From Clostridia bacterium (GTDB lineage: Bacteria; Bacillota; Clostridia; Acetivibrionales; DSM-27016), in assembly GCA_026414765.1 (NCBI GenBank), contig JAOAIJ010000026.1:1-64000 (forward strand): a DNA stretch of 64,000 nt, in the 5' to 3' direction. Shown here piece after piece: positions 33,057-42,721 of this stretch (the stretch's first letter is position 1; each line of letters opens with the position of its first letter). The position numbers and the translations under genes were made by a program. The notes under the pieces are model-generated. The model saw nothing but the letters and a program-made list of their open reading frames with translations, was not told the origin of the DNA and searched no databases.

Positions 33057-34106
33057 ATGAAGGCAGCATATTTTTATGGAGTTGGAGATATAAGGGTTGA
33101 AGAAGTGGAAATACCTAAAATAGATGAAGAAGAAATACTGATAAAAGTAAGAGCAACAGCCGTATGTGGAACTGACCTGAGAATATATAAATTCGGACAT
33201 TTTAAAATTCCTGAAGGTACGAAGAGAGTTCTGGGACATGAAATCGCAGGAGAAATTGTAGAAGTGGGTTCAAAAGTAAAGGGTTATACAATAGGAATGA
33301 AGGTAGCAACCCCTCCAAACATAGGTTGCGGCACATGCCCGGCATGTATAGCTGGTTTTAATCAGATGTGCCCTGACTATGAGGCGTTTGGCATAAGCCT
33401 TGACGGTGGATTCCAGGAATACATGAAAATTCCCGCTTTTGCCATAAAGGCTGGAAATGTAGTACGCATTCCAGCTGGATTGAGCTTTGAAGAAGCAGCC
33501 ATAACAGAACCGCTTTCCTGCTGTTATAACTCTTACAAGGCATTAAAGACAGTGCCTGGTGATACTGTTCTGGTAATAGGTGCAGGTCCCATAGGAGCTC
33601 TCCATGTGATGATGAACAAACTTGCAGGAGCCACAAAAATAATAGTTGCAGATATTTCACAAGAGCGTCTTGAAGAAATAAAAGCCCTGGGAGCTGATGT
33701 AATAATAAATTCCGGTACAAACAATCTGATAGAAGAAGTTAATAAAGAAACAAACGGTGCAGGTGCAAATGTAATAATAACCGCCTGTTCAGTTCCAGAT
33801 TTGCAGAGGCAGGCGCTCGAAGTGGCTTCAGTACATGGAAGAATAAACTTCTTTGGCGGGCTTCCGAAAGGTAAGGAAGAAGTAACACTCAATACCAATC
33901 TTATACATTACAAGGAACTTATAGCTTTAGGAACTACAGGATCAAGCATCTCGGATTATTATAAGTCAATGCAGATTGTAGCTTCAGGTAAAGTAAATGC
34001 AAAAGCATTGGTAAGTGCTACCTTTAGTGTAGAGGACACTGTCAAGGCTTTTGAATATGCAGCAGCCGGAAAAGGGATGAAGGCTGTAGTAACCAATGCC
34101 AAATAA
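33057..34106 (+). CDS. Zinc-dependent medium-chain dehydrogenase (polyol/threonine dehydrogenase-like)
   Basis: 349 residues. Catalytic zinc ligands in VCGTDLR (Cys) and GHE; the structural zinc loop GCGTCPACIAGFNQMC has four Cys; Rossmann motif VIGAGPIGALHVMM. This belongs to the sorbitol/threonine/2,3-butanediol dehydrogenase branch and would oxidise a secondary alcohol of a polyol or sugar acid with NAD(P). AGGAGGAGG precedes ATG 33057. It begins the run of genes leading to the glycyl-radical enzyme. Confidence 0.88.
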   Translation: MKAAYFYGVGDIRVEEVEIPKIDEEEILIKVRATAVCGTDLRIYKFGHFKIPEGTKRVLGHEIAGEIVEVGSKVKGYTIGMKVATPPNIGCGTCPACIAGFNQMCPDYEAFGISLDGGFQEYMKIPAFAIKAGNVVRIPAGLSFEEAAITEPLSCCYNSYKALKTVPGDTVLVIGAGPIGALHVMMNKLAGATKIIVADISQERLEEIKALGADVIINSGTNNLIEEVNKETNGAGANVIITACSVPDLQRQALEVASVHGRINFFGGLPKGKEEVTLNTNLIHYKELIALGTTGSSISDYYKSMQIVASGKVNAKALVSATFSVEDTVKAFEYAAAGKGMKAVVTNAK

Positions 34107-34150
34107 TCTGTAGAAATTGAAAATAGTCCTTAGGCAGGAGGAAGCTCAAA

Positions 34151-35692
34151 GTGAAATATTTGATAGGAATTGACATAGGTACTACAGGCACAAAGTCTGC
34201 TCTGTTTGACACAGAAGGCAGGCTGATTGCTGATGCTTATCTGGAATCGAAGCTTTATTATCCGAAGCCGGGCTGGGTGGAACAGAATCCCCGGGATTTT
34301 TACACCTCTTCGTGTGATACCATACGCGAGGTTATCAGAAAATCAGGTGTAGATCCTAAAGAGGTTGCCGCCCTCAGTTTAGACGGCCAGATGGCAGGAA
34401 TACTGGGAATAGATGAAAAGTGGAATGCTGTAACACATTATGATTCATGGTTGGACACAAGGTGCAAAAAATATGTTGAATATATTAAAAACAACTTTGA
34501 AGATAAGGTTTTAAATCTTTCAGGACTTCCGTCAACAGTCGCACATTGTGCAAAAATGCTATGGTGGAAAAATGAACAGCCTGAAATTTTTGCAAAGATA
34601 AGTAAATTCATACAGCCTGCGGCTTTTGTTGCAGGATTGTTTGCAGGGCTTTCAGGCAGGGAAGCCTTTATTGACTACACTTACCTTCATTTTACAGGGC
34701 TTTATGACGCAAGTGCTATTGAGTGGTCAAGTGAACTGTGCAAGGATTTTGGAATTCCTATGGATAAGCTTCCGGACATAGTCGAGCCTTGGAAAGTGGT
34801 AGGGACACTGACCGAAAAGGCAGCAAGGGATTGTGGTCTAGTGCCGGGAGTGGCAATTGCGGCAGGTACGGGGGATCAGGCAGCAGGGTTCCTGGGTGCG
34901 GGACTGGTTGAGCCGGGAATGCTGGTAGATGTTGCTGGTACTGCTTCAGTATTTGCTTGCTGTGTCAATGAGTATAAGCCGGACTTGAAATTCAAGACCC
35001 TGCTTTTCCCAAAGGCAGCTTCAAAAGGATTATGGTTTCCGCATGCATACATCGGTGGAGGCGGCTTGTGTCTCAGGTGGTTCAGAGATGGGATAGTCAA
35101 GCCCGGAAAAGACGAATTTGATGAAATATATAAGATTCTCGACAGGGAAGCCTCAGAACTTCCTGCGGGCTCGGATTCACTGATGTTTATACCGCATCTT
35201 GGCGGAAGAAACTATCCTTATGACAGTGATGTAAGAGGAATATGGGCAGGCTTTAGCTGGGGACACGAAAGAAAGCATTTTTATAGGGCTATGATGGAAG
35301 CTGTTGCCTATGAATATTATTATTATCTTAAAATCGAAAAAGATCTTTTTCCAAATGCCAATTTCAAGGAAGTCAGAGCTATCGGCGGAGGCTCTAAAAG
35401 CAGAGTATTCAATCAGATAAAAGCAAATGTACTCGGAATACCATATGTGCAGCTTTCCAGGGATGAAGTCGGAGGTCTGGGGTCAGCTATAATTGCAGGT
35501 CATGCAGTAGGTTTGATCAGTAATATGGAAGAGGCCGCAAAAAGATTTGTCAGCACAAAAAACAGAATTGAACCGGATATGAAGGCGAATGAATACTATA
35601 AAAACTTTGCCGAGCTTTATATAGAAATGTTTAGGACGCTGAAGCCTTTATATAACAGGCTCGCAGAAATTTCTGCAATAGAAAAACCATAG
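34151..35692 (+). CDS. FGGY-family carbohydrate kinase (first copy)
   Basis: 513 residues. Phosphate-1 motif YLIGIDIGTTGTKSALFDTE, WVEQNPRDFY, SLDGQMAG and the C-terminal RAIGGGSKSRVFNQIKANVL nucleotide-site motif place it in the xylulokinase branch. It lacks the exact xylulokinase DSW signature context (it has HYDSWLDTRC), so the sugar is uncertain; ketoses and polyols are typical. Start codon GTG 34151 behind AGGAGG. Confidence 0.87.
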   Translation: MKYLIGIDIGTTGTKSALFDTEGRLIADAYLESKLYYPKPGWVEQNPRDFYTSSCDTIREVIRKSGVDPKEVAALSLDGQMAGILGIDEKWNAVTHYDSWLDTRCKKYVEYIKNNFEDKVLNLSGLPSTVAHCAKMLWWKNEQPEIFAKISKFIQPAAFVAGLFAGLSGREAFIDYTYLHFTGLYDASAIEWSSELCKDFGIPMDKLPDIVEPWKVVGTLTEKAARDCGLVPGVAIAAGTGDQAAGFLGAGLVEPGMLVDVAGTASVFACCVNEYKPDLKFKTLLFPKAASKGLWFPHAYIGGGGLCLRWFRDGIVKPGKDEFDEIYKILDREASELPAGSDSLMFIPHLGGRNYPYDSDVRGIWAGFSWGHERKHFYRAMMEAVAYEYYYYLKIEKDLFPNANFKEVRAIGGGSKSRVFNQIKANVLGIPYVQLSRDEVGGLGSAIIAGHAVGLISNMEEAAKRFVSTKNRIEPDMKANEYYKNFAELYIEMFRTLKPLYNRLAEISAIEKP

Positions 35693-35707
35693 AGAGGATG
35701 AAGTGTT

Positions 35708-36766
35708 TTGTATAAATTAATGCAGGCAGCCGTGCTGCATGCCCCGTCAGACTTAAGAATTGAGCAGGTCAGGATTCCTGCGGGTATAGGCGGTGACGAG
35801 GTACTGGTTAAGGTCAGGGCAGCAGGAATATGCGGTTCTGATCTGGATAGGGTAATGAAATCGGGAACTTACAGCTTTCCTACTATTCCAGGCCATGAAT
35901 TTTGTGGAGAAATAGCTGAGGTAGGTGCTGAGGTAAGGGACTATAAAAAAGGTGACAGGGTTGCGGTAGCTCCCATGCTGCCATGCTTTACATGTGAATT
36001 TTGCCAGCAGGGGAATTACGGACAGTGCGACAGCTATAACTTTCTTGGTTCCAGAACAGACGGCGCTTTTGCCCAATATGTGAAAGCTCCGGCGAGGAAT
36101 CTTATAAGAATGCCCGACAGTGTCAGCTTTATGGAAGGTGCTGCAATCGAGCCTGCAGCTGTAACACTTCACGGTATGAGAAAAGTAGGTGTTAATGTAG
36201 GTGACACTGTTGCTGTTTTAGGTTGTGGAGCCATAGGGCTTTTTGCAATACAATTTGCAAAAATAATGGGTGCAACAAATGTAATAGCTGTAGATATAGC
36301 TGCTGACAAACTGGAACTTGCCGATAAAATAGGAGCGGACAGGTGTATAAATGCACTTGAAGGTGATGTAGTCCAGGCTATAAAGGATGCTACAGATGGG
36401 AAAGGTGTGAATGTAGCTGTCGAAACAGCCGGGGTAAGTCTCACACAGGAGCAATGCCTGAGAATTGCCAAAAAGCAGGGAAGAGTTCTTTACCTTGGTA
36501 CAGCTCACAGGGATGTGGTAATCCCTCCCAAGTCATTTGAGTGCATAGTCAGAAATGAAATCACAATAGTTGGCGCGTGGAACTCATATTCTGCTCCTTT
36601 TCCGGGTGTAGAATGGCATGCGACGCTTGAGTATATAAAGGCAGGAAGCCTTAAGATAAATCCTTTGATTACACATACAGTATCACTGGATAAAGCACCT
36701 CAGGTATTTAATGAACTGGCTGAAAGAAAGTATCCTTTCAATAAGGTTATTTTTGTAATGGATTAA
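35708..36766 (+). CDS. Zinc dehydrogenase, galactitol-1-phosphate 5-dehydrogenase-like
   Basis: 352 residues from TTG 35708 (GAGAGG ten bases upstream); ATG 35720 is an alternative. Catalytic zinc Cys in GICGSD, GHEFCGE, structural zinc loop CFTCEFCQQGNYGQC, and AVLGCGAIGLFAIQFAK for NAD(P). The SRTDGAFAQYVKAPARNLIR segment resembles GatD. It would oxidise a sugar-alcohol phosphate to a ketose phosphate, making sense directly after the kinase. It is not adjacent to PTS genes, as true GatD usually is. Confidence 0.86.
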   Translation: MYKLMQAAVLHAPSDLRIEQVRIPAGIGGDEVLVKVRAAGICGSDLDRVMKSGTYSFPTIPGHEFCGEIAEVGAEVRDYKKGDRVAVAPMLPCFTCEFCQQGNYGQCDSYNFLGSRTDGAFAQYVKAPARNLIRMPDSVSFMEGAAIEPAAVTLHGMRKVGVNVGDTVAVLGCGAIGLFAIQFAKIMGATNVIAVDIAADKLELADKIGADRCINALEGDVVQAIKDATDGKGVNVAVETAGVSLTQEQCLRIAKKQGRVLYLGTAHRDVVIPPKSFECIVRNEITIVGAWNSYSAPFPGVEWHATLEYIKAGSLKINPLITHTVSLDKAPQVFNELAERKYPFNKVIFVMD

Positions 36767-36784
36767 AGATGCGGGGGTATTGTC

Positions 36785-37258
36785 ATGTCAAAAAGTATAG
36801 AAATTATTGAATTGACTCCGGAAAATTTCAGAGAATTCGGACAGGTAATATCAACTGAGGGAAAGGCACCTGATGCAGGGGATGCAAACTTCAACTGGTT
36901 TGAAAAGCTTGCTGCCTTTAATAATATTAAAGAAGTAAGTGTAAATATTCTGGAATGCAAAAAGAGAGAACTGATTATTGACAGGCTTGAAGTTCATAAG
37001 GAAACGCCGGAAGTTGTAATACCTCTCGGTGGAGAAGATGTAATAGCAGTAGTGGCTCCTGCGGGTGAAATGGATGAAAGCAGGATAAAAGCATTCCGTA
37101 TACCTGGAAGCAAGGGAATAGTACTGAATATCGGAGTCCGTCATTTTATACCTTATCCGTTAAAAGGCAATGTAAACTGCGTTATTATATTTAAGCATGC
37201 CACAGGTGCAAATGATCTGGTTTTCGAAATGCTGTCAGAGGTCTACAAAATAGGTTAG
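36785..37258 (+). CDS. Ureidoglycolate-lyase-like (AllA-family) cupin
   Basis: 157 residues resembling AllA: ELTPENFREFGQVIS at the start, then LEVHKETPEVVIPLGGEDVI and a C-terminal VRHFIPYPLKGNVNCVIIF. AllA splits ureidoglycolate to glyoxylate and urea, but there are no other purine genes here. In this sugar locus it is more likely to act on a related hydroxy-acid or sugar derivative. The substrate is therefore open. Ribosome binding site GGGGG before ATG 36785. Confidence 0.75.
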   Translation: MSKSIEIIELTPENFREFGQVISTEGKAPDAGDANFNWFEKLAAFNNIKEVSVNILECKKRELIIDRLEVHKETPEVVIPLGGEDVIAVVAPAGEMDESRIKAFRIPGSKGIVLNIGVRHFIPYPLKGNVNCVIIFKHATGANDLVFEMLSEVYKIG

Positions 37259-37268
37259 GGAGCGGACA

Positions 37269-38171
37269 ATGAAGGGTTTTGTTTTTAATATCCAACGGTT
37301 TTCTATAAACGACGGTCCAGGTATAAGAAGTACTGTTTTTTTAAAAGGCTGTAATTTGCGCTGCTTGTGGTGCCACAATCCTGAGTCTCTTAAAGCCGCA
37401 CAAGAAATTCTGTTTTTTGAGGAAAAATGTGTAGGGTGCAAAAAGTGTGAAACAGTATGCCCTTCTCATGCACATTATTTTACAGGTGAAGGGAATAAGG
37501 TATTTGACAGGTCAAAATGCAATTATTGCGGTTTATGCATCGAAAACTGCATGTATGACGCATTAGCCTGTGCAGCGAAGTATATGGAACCTGGTGAGGT
37601 TATGGACGTTTTACTAAAAGACATGGATTACTACAGGAATTCAGGCGGTGGGGTAACATTTTCCGGTGGAGAACCCCTTCTGCAGAAAGAATTTCTTATG
37701 GAAGTGGCAGAAAAGACAAAATCCGAAGGGATACACAATGCCCTTGATACAGCTTTGAATGTAGAGTGGGAAGACATAGAGCATGTACTTCCATATATAA
37801 ATCTTGTACTTCTTGACTTGAAAGTTATGGATTCAACCATCCATAAAAATGTGACCGGCGTTGGCAACCAAAGAATTCTTCAAAATGCTTTCAAACTATC
37901 TCAGACACATGTTGACATAATTGTTAGAATTCCAGTAATTCCGGGTATAAATGATACAGATGAAAATATGGGGAAGACTGCAGAATTTCTGAAAGATTTC
38001 AAGAATCTGACCAGAGTTGAGCTTTTGCCATATCATGATATGGGAGTTAACAAACACCTGACTCTGGGAAACAGGAATAAACACAGGGTGTTTGAAATTC
38101 CTTCGGATGAGAGTATCAGACAACTGACCAGGTGTTTTAGAAAGTACGGAATTGAAGTAATATCAGGGTAG
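37269..38171 (+). CDS. Glycyl-radical enzyme activating protein (radical SAM, PflA family)
   Basis: 300 residues. The radical-SAM cluster is C28-x3-C32-x2-C35 (GCNLRCLWCHNPES). Two ferredoxin-type 4Fe-4S motifs follow (CVGCKKCETVC and CNYCGLCIENC), typical of activases for dehydratase/decarboxylase-type radical enzymes rather than of classical PflA. SAM-binding GGVTFSGGEPLL is present. It removes a hydrogen atom from the glycine of the partner enzyme encoded seven bases downstream. Confidence 0.93.
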   Translation: MKGFVFNIQRFSINDGPGIRSTVFLKGCNLRCLWCHNPESLKAAQEILFFEEKCVGCKKCETVCPSHAHYFTGEGNKVFDRSKCNYCGLCIENCMYDALACAAKYMEPGEVMDVLLKDMDYYRNSGGGVTFSGGEPLLQKEFLMEVAEKTKSEGIHNALDTALNVEWEDIEHVLPYINLVLLDLKVMDSTIHKNVTGVGNQRILQNAFKLSQTHVDIIVRIPVIPGINDTDENMGKTAEFLKDFKNLTRVELLPYHDMGVNKHLTLGNRNKHRVFEIPSDESIRQLTRCFRKYGIEVISG

Positions 38172-38181
38172 GAGGGATATG

Positions 38182-40521
38182 ATGCTGCCTGAAAGAATTG
38201 CTCAGTCAATAGAGAATTGGTTTGAAAAGGACTATAGAGCTACTTTTTATGAAAGAATTGATTATCTTATTGAAAGTGAAAAGCTTTTTGAACATCTTCC
38301 TTATGCAATTAGATATGGTAAGACGCTGGAATATATACTGGAACGCATTTCTGTGCCTGTCCTGCCAGGTGAAATGATAATAGGTTCGGTTAAGGAAACC
38401 ATACCGACAAAACAGCAAAAGGAGCTGGCAGAGAAGCTAAGTCAGGAGTGGTGGGACATCCCTCATGAAGAAATCCAGAAAAAAATATTATGGTTTTATT
38501 CCTATGGGTGGTTGAAAAGAAGACCGCCGTGGTTTTACTCATTCGGGCACCTGGCATTGGATTGGGAAGGTATAATAAACAAAGGTTTAGCAGGATTCGT
38601 AGCTCAGGCGTCTAACGTATTGGGTGAAATCAGAAGAAAAGGTGATAAAAATAAGGAGAGCTTTTTAGAGGGTGCTATTATATGCTATCAGGCTCTCTCA
38701 AAATATATCATCAGATATGCAGTTCAGGCTGAGAAAGAAGCTGAAGGCTGTAGTGACCCTGAAAGGAAATCACAGCTTCTGCGTATAAGTGAAAGCTGCA
38801 GACATATCAGTGAAAAACCTGCAAGAAGCTTTTATGAAGCGCTTCAGCTGATATGGTTCATAGTACTGCCGCTTATGAAGGTTTGCGGATGCGGTGTTTT
38901 CAATCTGAGCAGAATGGATCAGTACCTGTATCCGTTTTACTCCAGGGATGTAGCTGATGGAAGCCTCACTGAGCAATTGGCGCTTGAACTTATAGAAGAG
39001 TTTTATAATAAAAACAATGAAATAATGGCTCCTACTGACCATATGTCACAGGAAACGGAAACTACAAAATACACCATAGAAGTTGCTTATGACGATCCGA
39101 ATTATCTCATACTGGGAGGATTATCAGGGGATAATAAGCCTGGAGTGAATGAACTGTCCTATTTATTTGTTGAGGCTGCCCACAGGATGAAACTCCGTAA
39201 TCCCTTTATAGTTGTACGGTATTACAAGGATATAGACAGAGATTTCTGGCTGAAGGTATGTGATGCTATAAGGGATAATGCCACTATAGTAGTATATAAT
39301 GACATTACAATGATACCTGCATTGATCTCGTACGGGGTGCGGGAAGAAGATGTATATAATTATGGTTTTTATGGGTGCAATGATCCGAACATTCCCGGTG
39401 ATGAGGGTGGACTCAGGCAATTGTGGTTTAATCTGGTGAGACCCTTGGAGCTTGCGCTGAACAGTGGCGAATACCCTTTACAGCCGAAAGATGACAAGCC
39501 GCTGGCGGAAACACAGTACTCACTTGAGGACAGAATGATAGGCCTCATGACTGGTGCGTACTATGGAGTTAAGACGAAGCATGTGTCGGAAATAAACTCT
39601 ATTGACGATTTGCTGGAAGCTTACAGACAGCAGGTAAGATTTCTTATCAGTGATTACAGACAGGCATTTGAGAAGGATTTCAAACTGGAGCAGGAGTGCA
39701 ATGCAGGAAGAATCAGAATAGAGGATTGTTTCTTAAATGGAACTGTTGATAATGCAATCAGTTGGAACGATGGAGGAACCAGGTATCACAAGATAACTGT
39801 TCAAGGAAGTGGCATGGCTTCGGTTGTAGATTCGCTGGCAGCTATAGAAGAACTGGTTTTCAAAAAAAGGGAAATGACACTGGAAGAGCTTGTAGACGTA
39901 CTGGGGAGCAATTACAAGGATAGCGGATATTTACAGGCGAGACTCAGTAGAAAAATGCCTAAGTTCGGTAATGATATATCCTGGGTGGACGAGCTTGCAG
40001 TTAAAGTAACGGATATATTCTGTGATGAAGTAGCAAGGGTAAACTCACCGGAATATTTATACTCATTTTTCCCTACACTGTCTTCAGACAGGGATTTTAC
40101 TACCATGGGAAAATATGTTGGGGCTACGCCGGATGGAAGGTCTGCAGGACAGCAGATCAGCGAAAACCAGTCACCTACAGAAGGAACGGATGTAAGCGGA
40201 CTTACTGCGTTATTGAATTCTGTTTCAAAGATACCTTTTAAAAGAATAACAGGGGGACCTTTAAACATCCGGATACATCCGTCTGCAGTAAAGGGAGAAA
40301 ACGGTCTGCAAATGTTTGCAACCTTAATGAAAACCTATTTTGACAAGGGTGGGTTACAGGCACAAATTAATATAGTAAGTAAGGAAGAGCTTCTGGATGC
40401 ACAAAAAAGCCCTGGAAAGTATAAAAACCTGTGTGTCAGAGTGACCGGCTACAGTGCATATTTTACCCAAATGGGAAAGAAAGCTCAGGATGAACTTATT
40501 AACAGAACTGAAAAGTGTTAA
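38182..40521 (+). CDS. Glycyl-radical enzyme of unknown substrate (PFL-like superfamily)
   Basis: About 779 residues. The C-terminal radical motif is RVTGYSAYF (Gly about 756), and the active-site Cys loop is YGFYGCNDPNIPGDEG (Cys about 399). Diol dehydratases, choline lyase and most eliminases have GCVEP, with a catalytic Glu; pyruvate formate-lyase has two adjacent Cys. Here the position is Asn-Asp, so neither class fits. ATG 38182 has better spacing from GGAGGG than ATG 38179. It is paired with its activase and set among polyol dehydrogenases, kinases and an aldolase, so a dehydration, C-O or C-C cleavage of a sugar-derived substrate is inferred. The product cannot be stated. Confidence 0.9.
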   Translation: MLPERIAQSIENWFEKDYRATFYERIDYLIESEKLFEHLPYAIRYGKTLEYILERISVPVLPGEMIIGSVKETIPTKQQKELAEKLSQEWWDIPHEEIQKKILWFYSYGWLKRRPPWFYSFGHLALDWEGIINKGLAGFVAQASNVLGEIRRKGDKNKESFLEGAIICYQALSKYIIRYAVQAEKEAEGCSDPERKSQLLRISESCRHISEKPARSFYEALQLIWFIVLPLMKVCGCGVFNLSRMDQYLYPFYSRDVADGSLTEQLALELIEEFYNKNNEIMAPTDHMSQETETTKYTIEVAYDDPNYLILGGLSGDNKPGVNELSYLFVEAAHRMKLRNPFIVVRYYKDIDRDFWLKVCDAIRDNATIVVYNDITMIPALISYGVREEDVYNYGFYGCNDPNIPGDEGGLRQLWFNLVRPLELALNSGEYPLQPKDDKPLAETQYSLEDRMIGLMTGAYYGVKTKHVSEINSIDDLLEAYRQQVRFLISDYRQAFEKDFKLEQECNAGRIRIEDCFLNGTVDNAISWNDGGTRYHKITVQGSGMASVVDSLAAIEELVFKKREMTLEELVDVLGSNYKDSGYLQARLSRKMPKFGNDISWVDELAVKVTDIFCDEVARVNSPEYLYSFFPTLSSDRDFTTMGKYVGATPDGRSAGQQISENQSPTEGTDVSGLTALLNSVSKIPFKRITGGPLNIRIHPSAVKGENGLQMFATLMKTYFDKGGLQAQINIVSKEELLDAQKSPGKYKNLCVRVTGYSAYFTQMGKKAQDELINRTEKC

Positions 40522-40637
40522 TGTGATGGTGTGAGAAAATTACATTTGTTAAAAAGATACAGGGCTTCATCGGATAATGGATGCAAGCCCGTTTGCTTAA
40601 CCTAAGGTACTCATGTTCTAAAGGGGAGCTATTTATT

Positions 40638-41924
40638 ATGAATGACATTATTAGAACAATGGAAAATGCGCATAAGGAAATAAAAGACCATGTTGAACAA
40701 GGTATTATTCCATTTTGGCTGAACAATAGCATAGATAAAAAATTTGGGGGGTATTTTACCTGTTTTGACGAAAACGGGAAGCATACCAATGAGACTGATA
40801 AATATATAGTGACACAAACAAGGATGATATGGGGATTGTCGGCCTTTTATGGCTGTTATCCGGAAAACAGCAGGTTATGTAAAGCAGCAGTGCAAGGGAT
40901 TAAATTCTTTATCGATAAATTCTGGGATAACAAGTATGGAGGCTGGTACTGGCGTACAAAGAGAAACGGGAAGGTATGTGACAATGGGAAGGTGGTGTAT
41001 GGGCAGAGTTTTGCAATATACGCACTGACTGAGTATACGCTTGCAACAGGAGATATCAGGGGATTGGAATACGCTGAAAAGACCTTTGATCTTCTTCAGA
41101 AATATTGTGCAGATACGCTTAATGGCGGATATTTTGAAAACCTTGAAAATGATTGGAGCATATCGGAGCCGGGGCTCAATGCCGGTGACAGGAAATCTCT
41201 GGATATACACATGCACCTGATGGAAGCATTTACGAAGCTGGCAGATTGTTCTGGCAAGGAGATACACCAGAGAAAGCTTAAGGAGATTATGGATATCATA
41301 ACCGGCAAAATGCTCAATCTGGTGGCAGGTTGCGCTATGAACCAGTTCACTACAGACTTTAAGCCGATACCGGCTATTAATATCAGAAGGACATGGAACG
41401 CAGAGCGTGTTACGGGAGAACTAGTTGAAAAGCCTATGGATACTACCTCTTATGGGCATAATGTTGAGCTGGTATGGCTGTTGAACCGCGCAGCTGATGT
41501 ATTGGAAATGCCGAAGGAGACTTATAGTCATATTACCCGCAGTCTGGTTGATCATTCTTTGAAGTTCGGTTTTGATTATGAACTGGGAGGGGTATACAGG
41601 GATGGTCCCCATGATGGTCCTGCGATAGTGGAGGATAAGGAATGGTGGCAGAATTGTGAAGTTCTGGTCGGGTACCTTGATGCTTTTGAAAGGCTCGGTG
41701 ATGAAAAATACCTTAAGGCTTTTTTAAAGACATGGGAGTTTGACAAAAAGTATATGATAAACTGGGAAGTAGGGGAATGGAGACAGTTATTGGACAAATG
41801 CGGCAACATAATTGCCGGAGACATAGGTAACCCATGGAAGGCTATTTATCACACTGGAAGAGCCATGCTTGAGTGTATGCAAAGGCTTGAACGCCTTATA
41901 AACCGGTTTGAACCGGGTGAATAA
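40638..41924 (+). CDS. AGE-family (N-acylglucosamine/cellobiose 2-epimerase-like) sugar epimerase or isomerase
   Basis: 428 residues from ATG 40638 (AAAGGGGAG upstream). The (alpha/alpha)6-barrel AGE family is shown by FGGYFTCFDENGKHTNETDK, YIVTQTRMIWGLSAFYG, YGQSFAIYALTEYTLATGD, LDIHMHLMEAFTKL, SYGHNVELVWLLNRAAD and ED.EWWQNCEVLVGYLDA. The His residues in DIHMHLMEA and SYGHNVE are the usual catalytic pair. It epimerises or isomerises free sugars at C2. It is the last gene of this arm and ends at a convergent terminator. Confidence 0.87.
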   Translation: MNDIIRTMENAHKEIKDHVEQGIIPFWLNNSIDKKFGGYFTCFDENGKHTNETDKYIVTQTRMIWGLSAFYGCYPENSRLCKAAVQGIKFFIDKFWDNKYGGWYWRTKRNGKVCDNGKVVYGQSFAIYALTEYTLATGDIRGLEYAEKTFDLLQKYCADTLNGGYFENLENDWSISEPGLNAGDRKSLDIHMHLMEAFTKLADCSGKEIHQRKLKEIMDIITGKMLNLVAGCAMNQFTTDFKPIPAINIRRTWNAERVTGELVEKPMDTTSYGHNVELVWLLNRAADVLEMPKETYSHITRSLVDHSLKFGFDYELGGVYRDGPHDGPAIVEDKEWWQNCEVLVGYLDAFERLGDEKYLKAFLKTWEFDKKYMINWEVGEWRQLLDKCGNIIAGDIGNPWKAIYHTGRAMLECMQRLERLINRFEPGE

Positions 41925-41935
41925 TAAAGTAATAA

Positions 41936-41970
41936 AAAGAGGATACCTTTTTAAGGAAGGTATCCTTTTG
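41936..41970. terminator. Terminator between convergent arms
   Basis: AAAGAGGATACC and GGTATCCTTTT form the stem around TTTTTAAGGAA. It separates the plus and minus arms of the carbohydrate locus. Confidence 0.82.
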
Positions 41971-42009
41971 AGTGTTAAATATAGGAGATAAATATATTAG
42001 AGTTAAGGC

Positions 42010-42651
42010 TTATTGCCTTGCTTCCTTGATTTTTTCCACAAACTCTTTTGCAAGCCTTGTAATGCTTTCGAAATTACCGGTCTTTGCTCCGGCTATAAGG
42101 TTTCCTCCTACACCGATCGCAGAAGCGCCTGCCTTGATCCATTCGCTTACATTGTCAATGCTTACGCCGCCTGTAGGCATCAGGTTTGCCTGTGGCAAAG
42201 GACCCTTGATGGCTTTGATTATCTTAGGGCCGAAAGCTTCTCCGGGGAACACCTTAAGAATATCGGCACCCAGCTCCATTGCCTGAACAACACCCTCTAT
42301 TGTCATTACACCCGGCATGCACGGAACCTGGTATCTGTTGCACAGCCTGATTGTTTCTGCACTCAGATACGGACTGACAACATACTGGGCACCTGACAAT
42401 ATGGCGATCCTTGCTGTTTCAGGATCAAGTACGGTTCCGGCACCTATTATGATCTCTTTTGAATAGGCTTTGGACAATTCTTCAATAACACTTGTTGCAC
42501 CTGGTACCGTATAAGTGATTTCAATAGCGGCAGCACCGCCATTTAAGCATGCTTCCGTGATTTTTTTTGCTTCATCCGCATTTTCAGCTCTTACAACTAC
42601 CACTAGTCCGCTATCAGTAATCTTCTTTATAATATTCCACTTTTTACTCAT
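42010..42651 (-). CDS. 2-keto-3-deoxy-6-phosphogluconate / 4-hydroxy-2-oxoglutarate aldolase (KDPG-type)
   Basis: 213 residues. Typical class I KDPG aldolase: GLVVVVRAENADEAKKITEA, AIEITYTVPGA (Glu), IIGAGTVLDPETA, QYVVSPYLS, MPGVMTIEGVVQAMELGAD, then Schiff-base Lys in ILKVFPGEAFGPKIIKAIKG and MPTGGVSIDN. It splits a 2-keto-3-deoxy sugar acid (phosphate) into pyruvate and an aldehyde. It is the last gene of the minus arm and implies that the pathway passes through a 2-keto-3-deoxy acid. Confidence 0.92.
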   Translation of the reverse strand: MSKKWNIIKKITDSGLVVVVRAENADEAKKITEACLNGGAAAIEITYTVPGATSVIEELSKAYSKEIIIGAGTVLDPETARIAILSGAQYVVSPYLSAETIRLCNRYQVPCMPGVMTIEGVVQAMELGADILKVFPGEAFGPKIIKAIKGPLPQANLMPTGGVSIDNVSEWIKAGASAIGVGGNLIAGAKTGNFESITRLAKEFVEKIKEARQ

Positions 42652-42680
42652 TTATGTGTCACCTGTCTTTCAGATTATGG

Positions 42681-42709
42681 TCCCCTCTCTATAAAAGAAA
42701 GGGGACAGG
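42681..42709 (-). other. Intercistronic hairpin
   Basis: GTCCCCT and AAGGGGAC flank a short loop between the isomerase-like and aldolase genes of the same operon. There is no T-run; it could be an mRNA processing or stabilising stem. Confidence 0.45.
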
Positions 42710-42721
42710 GGGAATTAGGTA

